Shown here: positions 59,000 through 64,000 of the stretch, one piece after another
Layout of the letters: each line of letters opens with the position of its first letter
How positions within the stretch are numbered: the stretch's first letter is position 1
Source: Breviolum minutum Mf 1.05b.01
Lineage: Eukaryota; Sar; Dinophyceae; Suessiales; Symbiodiniaceae
Direction: 5' to 3'
Assembly: GCA_000507305.1 (NCBI GenBank)
Contig: DF240738.1
Location: forward strand, 45,159-109,158
Length of the DNA: 64,000 nt
Notes under the pieces: model-generated
What the model was told of the DNA's origin: nothing
Seen by the model: only the letters and a program-made list of their open reading frames with translations
Databases searched by the model: none
Position numbers and translations under genes: made by a program

Positions 59000-60700
59000 T
59001 GCGGTCCAGGCAGTAATAGTGGGCTACGAATTCACACCTTTGAAAACATAACGTTTAACCTCTCCAATGATAGTTGACTCCAAGAGTGTCTCGATCGCCC
59101 TCCCGTCATCCCTTCCCGGCCCTTCCCCTTCGGTGGGATATGGACTTGAGCGGCAAGAAATTACGGACACACCGACTTCTACGATCATTTCAATATATTT
59201 CAATGATCTCTCTAGCTGCCCTAAAAGTATGACTACTTAGTCAGTCCTTTCGTGCTAGGCGAAGGCTTTGATGAGCTGGTGGAGAAGCTGGACCACAAGC
59301 TACAGGAGATGTTGTTTTGGTTGTGGTTTCGTGATGTTTCGTGATAGTCATGGGAGCAAAGTACTTCTTAACTCTTGACCATTGCTATTTGGCTCTTAAC
59401 CACTTTTAGAATTGAGCTTTCTTGTGCGACAAAGTCTGACATTCACTGAAGCATCCAGAGCGACTACAGGCTTCTGTGCATTAGGCACTGTATCGAGGAA
59501 GGTCATATAAGTTTTTTCTGTGTCATCTTCTGCATCTGCGTGCGCGTCTAGATGCAGACTATACGTATACAGTACAGACTTTCAGTCTCGTTTCAGACGT
59601 TTCGATGTCCCAATCCTCTAGGATCTGTCCGTCAGAGTGGTGTGCCCAGCTCAGTCCGAAAAGCCCCAACTTGCACAGTGAAGCTTTGTTTTTTTTAGAA
59701 CAGTTTTTTTTTTCGTGAAACCGACTTTGTGAAGAAACAACAATTATACAATCTGCCAAAAGCAAGCTGTGTTGTACTATTGCATACATTAATTAATATA
59801 TTACATCCTTACTATTTTGCTTGTTCATTTCTTTGGCTACACCACGAAGCACGGACTGTTGAGCGAAGTCAAGGCCCGGACATCGGAGTTCTTCAGCATT
59901 GGAGGCCGGTTTTGTGGAGGTGGCAGCTGTTGGGTGCCCTTTGCTCGTTGGGCCGTCAGGTTTCATCCAAAGGTCCACAGATGGTAGGGGAGCCAAAGTG
60001 AAGAAAAGTGAGGTATCCGCCAGCCTTTGGCTCGATTCTGAGGTGCGAATCCCACAAGATCTGCCACGAGAGGAGGTGCCAACCGGGACAAGCAAACTGG
60101 TAGCGGGTCTGCTTGGAGTGTATGGTTCAAAGTGGGGAACGGTCAAAATCCCTTTTGAAGTGGGGTTGAATGGATTTGTTCATATACTTGGCATGTTTAG
60201 ATCCCTGTACAGGGATTCTCAATTTTAGCGGTCCTTAAAATTGCTGGGATGGGTCAATTTTGGTCAATTTTGGTAGGAAACCTTGCTGGATTTTTGGGCC
60301 CAAGCAGTTTGGAAAACTCCGCATCAAGAGGATGAACTGAAAATTCAATATGCTTACCAGTAGCTCGATCACATCATGAATTTGATGTACGTATATCTCA
60401 AATGTTTTTAATCCAAACCCATAAACTATCAATACAAATCTGGTCAGGCTGCTGATCTTTGGGCCTTCTTACACGAAAGTGGTGTTGCACCTTGGTTCAA
60501 AAGAAAACCGTTGATGACAGGAAGTTGGATAAGAACCATTTGTTGGGCATTTTCCAGCAATATGACATGACGTCATGAGAAGATATACTATTTTCCAGGG
60601 TGTTTTGATCCGATTTGCGATTTGGGTTTTTTGCGCTTTTGAGACTTTGAGCATGCTTGTTTAAGCATTTTTGTTTTTTTGTTGCAAATTTATTTTAAAA
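59000..60700. other. No resolved gene
   Basis: Open frames overlap on both strands between 59793 and 60228 (a + frame with SEVRIPQDLPREEVPTGTSK and a minus frame of 117 codons). Neither has a motif or paired splice sites I trust. The rest is poor in open frames. Confidence 0.35.
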
Positions 60701-60775
60701 TCCAACTTTGGCTATGTGCCAATGTTCTATATAAGAGTGAATATAATGCACACCTTTAAATTTCAATCGAAATAG

Positions 60776-61760
60776 GTTGAAACCAGCAATGGAAGCATTT
60801 GCTTTGCTAAAAGAGTCGGATCCAAATGATGACCATCTTCAAACCGTGACCAAACATGTTTCCCACCTGTGGATGGTCACATCTCTGCCACGTTTGAGTC
60901 ACGTCTTGCCTCAGATGAGTCGCATCAGAAACCATGAAAAACAACCAGCTCATATTGGAACTCCTACAAACCAACAAGCCTCAATGGGGAGGGAGTTCAC
61001 CATTTTTATGCTGAACTCATGGGTTTCGTTAAAAAACTTGACACTCGCATTTTTTTGCCTGCTTTGTAGGTGTCAGAGGAGTCCCTTGACACGTGCAAGG
61101 TGGCAACCGCTGGTATGATGTATGTATATAGCTTATTGAGGTGGCTTGCCATTTTGTGAACGCCAATATGGATGTAAGTTGATGTAATACTTGATGTATT
61201 CCGTATGACATCAAGTTACATTTCATTTGCATAGGCATACTTGGCCTAGACATGGATTCTGCCTCCAAAACGTGCAGAGTTAGAACAAGACAAGTAGTGA
61301 CGGAACAACCTTTTTTCTAAGTATTGATATGTAGCATGTAGTTATGTTTAAACATCATTGCACATGCTTGATTTACATCAGGATTTCAATCAAGATCACA
61401 AGTAGAGTTCTGCGAGCATGCCTTGATGGTGCATTTGTCCGTGCCTTCAAGACCGATGAACAACTGAACTGGCCGTAAGAGCAGTGACTGAAGGGAAGAT
61501 GGAACCTGAAACAGGTTAACCTACAATCATTTTGTCTACCACCTGGTTTTCTTTTCAGCAGCCTGTTTTCTACTTGGAATTTGCACTGCAACTATTCTAC
61601 ACTTGTGTGGACACCTGCCAATCCCACTCCACCTGATCGTGCATGCCAACCAGTGGCCTACCAACCAGGAGACAGGAGACATTCTTTTAGAAGTGAAGAT
61701 GGACAATTCCATGAGATCAAAGTTGCTGGGCGATGTGATGGTGAAGCATGGGTGCATGAG
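60776..61760 (+). CDS. Multi-exon candidate, unknown protein
   Basis: Exon 1 starts at 60776 (CGAAATAG|GTTGAA) and reads MEAFALLKESDPNDDHLQTV; its end is not fixed (perhaps 60877, ATG|GTCACA). Exon 61070-61112 (GCTTTGTAG|GTGTCA to CCGCTG|GTATGA) reads VSEESLDTCKVATA. Exon 61559-61760 (CTTTTCAG|CAGCCT to CATGAG|GTACAA) joins in phase and reads FLLGICTATILHLCGHLPI, HANQWPTNQETGDILLEV and SMRSKLLGDVMVKHGC. The last exon starts hydrophobic, perhaps membrane-associated. A 3' continuation with one leading base is required. No family recognised. Confidence 0.42.
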
Positions 61761-62237
61761 GTACAAGAGTACAATAGTACAACAGTATAATCAGTACAGA
61801 ATAAGTCGTACTCGCATCTCTCTTTAAACAATAAGAGTTCTGATGCTTTTGAGTCTTTGACAGCATTGTTCAAGGTATCGTGGGCATATTGCAGTCTTTT
61901 GTTCCATTGCTGTCCTTCTCATTAGTATCAAAGGAAGAAAACATGTCGTACCGTTGGTATACGTTGGTTGGATCTGGAGAAATCATGCAAATTTGAAGAC
62001 TCAACCGCCCCGAATCCCCAAAACGATGCCTACAATCTGTCTGCTTCATCCATAGTTTCTCCCTGCTTTTTCTGAACACAGACTTCTGTCTGGCGCACTG
62101 CCGGAGACCCAACAATTCTAGCCACTCCCCGATCATTCCGCCCAAGAATTCAACATTTTTACATTGCAACAAACTTCAAACGAGGTTCTTGAAGAAATTT
62201 GGTGCTGCTTTCCTGCAGTGAGGCCGAGCCAAAGAGC

Positions 62238-62474
62238 TCAGGTCGAACGAAGTTGCAGCCGAGTCGTTGAGATCTCCCACAAAAAAAGTGGTGATTTTGC
62301 ACCAAAAAGATTTCCGACGGGTGATATCTGATATTTCATGATATGTCCATAGATACATTGTTGGACAATCTGGCGTAATGGGATGGAGATATCTTGTAGG
62401 ACCAGTCGACGGAGACGTGCTTCTAGGCTTTTGCTGGTGCCAATGAGATGAATCACAGAGAGGATGCATGTCAC
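62238..62474 (-). CDS. Candidate minus-strand exon, unknown protein
   Basis: Reads SVIHLIGTSKSLEARLRRLV, LQDISIPLRQIVQQCIYGHI and SPLFLWEISTTRLQLRS to a stop at 62238. Leu/Ile/Arg-rich. No paired splice sites fixed, and + frames overlap. It sits between two + candidates, which argues against it. Confidence 0.22.
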   Translation of the reverse strand: MTCILSVIHLIGTSKSLEARLRRLVLQDISIPLRQIVQQCIYGHIMKYQISPVGNLFGAKSPLFLWEISTTRLQLRST

Positions 62475-62551
62475 GTTGCAACGGTATTGATTTGGATGTT
62501 GGAAGTCATTGCTATGTCATTGCTTGAAACATTGTGTCTTTATCTTTGCAG

Positions 62552-62625
62552 ACTTTTGTTACCGTAAAGCTTGTTTCATGGTCAACCGCGAGCAGCCCTG
62601 TCGACACCAGTTGGACGTCCTTGCA
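62552..62625 (+). CDS. Candidate short exon, frame uncertain
   Basis: Excellent acceptor (TTTATCTTTGCAG|ACTTTT) and a GT donor (TTGCAT|GTATAT). Two frames are open: one reads FVTVKLVSWSTASSPVDTSW, the other FCYRKACFMVNREQPCRHQL. The signals favour a real exon, but the frame cannot be chosen without neighbours. Confidence 0.33.
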
Positions 62626-62840
62626 TGTATATATTGGCGCTAGAATACCTTCATAGCAACTTAGCAATCATGTCAGTCCTCATGGCACTAGGGAATATTT
62701 TAGTGAGAAACAACAAGCCTCTATCCCATCCCAATCCACGTACAACCCAACCTACCCTACTTTTTCATTGATTCGCTGCTCAAGTGCTAAGCTGCTTCAT
62801 GTGCAGTCCATCCTTTCTTTTCAGATGAGTCCTTTGCATC

Positions 62841-63297
62841 GGGCCCAATGAAGCCATGTTTCGTCGCATTGTGGGCGTGGCGATTGCGGTGGCTGGGTGC
62901 GATGTCAATCTCGAAGAAGCAGAAGGCTGTATGGATTTTGCAATTGTTGGATTCTGCTTTAAAGGGGGGCCTTCTTCCAACTTCCTTTTGGAACTGTAGA
63001 GGTTGGTGGCAGTTCCAAATGCATTCTACCTAGAGAGGCAGAAACTGCTGGATCGGTTCTGTTCGTGTGTTAGTGTTGTAACGGTTGTAATGGGTTGCCC
63101 TCCTACAATCATAGAAGACTTGACAAGAGCTCACACATCGTCACTCTACGACGTGCAACTTACTTTGGACGATCTTCAGCTCCAGGTGCCTTCACTCTGA
63201 GGATCGGAGAAGCGGAGTGTACGGCAGCATGGATTTCCCATCGAAGGGCGGACATGCTGGAAGCAGCTTTGAAGGAGCTCAAGCTGAGAAGCTGAGA
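62841..63297 (+). pseudogene. Coding-like block with an in-frame TAG and a frame change
   Basis: Frame 0 reads FRRIVGVAIAVAGCDVNLEE and DFAIVGFCFKGG, meets TAG at 62997, and continues in the same frame with LVAVPNAFYLERQKLLDR and DLTRAHTSSLYDVQLTLDDL to a stop at 63198. Around 63183-63186 coding potential jumps to another frame: GAFTLRIGEAECTAAW and HRRADMLEAALKELKLRS, stop at 63293-63295. All parts show strong purine-first codon use. Either it is a decayed gene, or the 62997 region is an intron 3' end (CTTCCTTTTGGAACTGTAG|AGG has a fine pyrimidine tract) and the second change is an indel or assembly error. Family unknown. Confidence 0.42.
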
Positions 63298-63562
63298 TGC
63301 ATCATTCTATGAAATGGCTGAAACATTAGCAACCGAAAAACAAAACAGTGAACTCATAGATTCACTACGATTCACTGATTTGCGTTGTATTGTATGATTT
63401 TTTGCAATTTGTTGATACTCTGATGTTGTTCAATTAGCGTTGCAGGATTTCATGTCAACCATGCCGAGTCCTCGGTAACTCAGGCGTAGGAAAACTGCAT
63501 ACAAACATCACGCTTCTCAAATGACGGCATGTTGGGTTGGTTCCCTACCACTACGACTCCAG

Positions 63563-63923
63563 GAGAAAGACTTTGTTTTCACCGATGACTTGGACAAGGT
63601 TCCTTTCGGAGCCAGCAGCGGACGCCTTTTTTTCCTGGAAGGCCTTGGTTCTGAAGTCAACGAACGGCCCATGCCACGACAGGCCATGTCACTTGACAGA
63701 AACAGCGTATAGAAATTGGAGGAGGTTTCAAAAAAACAACAACATTTATCATATGCTATCTTGGTAGATCCGCTTTTGGGATCCAATCATTTTGAGTGTA
63801 TGAGCTGTTTTTCTCTCCGTTTAGGTGATGGACACCATACTGGAAGGAAAGGAGCACTTGCTGTCCGTCTTGCTCCCCAATGAAGGACCGATGCAAAATC
63901 TTCCAAAACACATGGACATTTAG
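63563..63923 (+). CDS. Two-exon candidate, C-terminal part of an unknown protein
   Basis: Exon 63563-63706 (CGACTCCAG|GAGAAA to AACAGC|GTATAG) and exon 63825-63923 (CTCTCCGTTTAG|GTGATG to TAG) join in phase 0 over a 118-base GT-AG intron, giving 80 residues. Reads DFVFTDDLDKVPFGASSGRL, FFLEGLGSEVNERPMPRQ, then VMDTILEGKEHLLSVLLP and a short basic end. Both splice sites are strong and codon use is convincing. I do not recognise the family. Upstream exons are required; the block at 62841-63297 may or may not belong. Confidence 0.55.
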
Positions 63924-64000
63924 GCAGTTTCCTTGCATGCTGTTGATGGAAGCACTCCTGCACTGGGGATGTTTTGAACATGATCAAACCGTGTAAATAG

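Overview
The window is nuclear DNA of a eukaryote, and the splice sites point to a dinoflagellate. The base composition is moderate, genes are cut into short exons of about 40-200 bases, and microsatellites are abundant. The best-resolved gene has introns whose 5' ends are GT, GC or GA and whose 3' ends are AG, followed almost always by G on the exon side. That mixed GT/GC/GA donor set with AG|G acceptors is a known peculiarity of dinoflagellates such as Symbiodiniaceae. I cannot fix the genus. No bacterial operons, rRNA, tRNA or CRISPR array are visible.

The centre is one almost complete gene on the + strand, 16944-27534: an M18 aspartyl aminopeptidase. I rebuilt it from 15 exons whose phases all agree (1356 nt, 451 residues plus stop). 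All metal-binding motifs are present. Only the start codon exon upstream is missing. Intron 2 holds a 32-bp duplication at the donor, a 98-bp minisatellite, an 835-base assembly gap and a pair of small fold-back repeats.

Other recognisable pieces are: a protein kinase C-lobe exon at 9848-10237 (+); a RING plus TRAF-type zinc-finger gene at 34767-35648 (+) whose TRAF part carries two compensating frame changes; a WD40-like exon at 4998-5166 (-); an FHA-like exon at 13624-13886 (-); and a possible DUF4336 C-terminus at 47967-48137 (+). Several multi-exon candidates of unknown function have consistent splice phases: 44811-45688, 52737-53217, 60776-61760 and 63563-63923, all on +. Most credible exons are on +, but a few minus-strand candidates remain, so the window is not strictly unidirectional.

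The rest, more than half of the window, looks like intron or intergenic DNA: AT-rich dinucleotide runs, CAT/GAT/GT/CTG microsatellites, short tandem duplications and one perfect GC-rich hairpin at 35769-35828. Exons outside the M18 gene were called by eye from reading frame, splice signals and motif resemblance. Without database searches or RNA data they are hypotheses, and my confidences reflect that.
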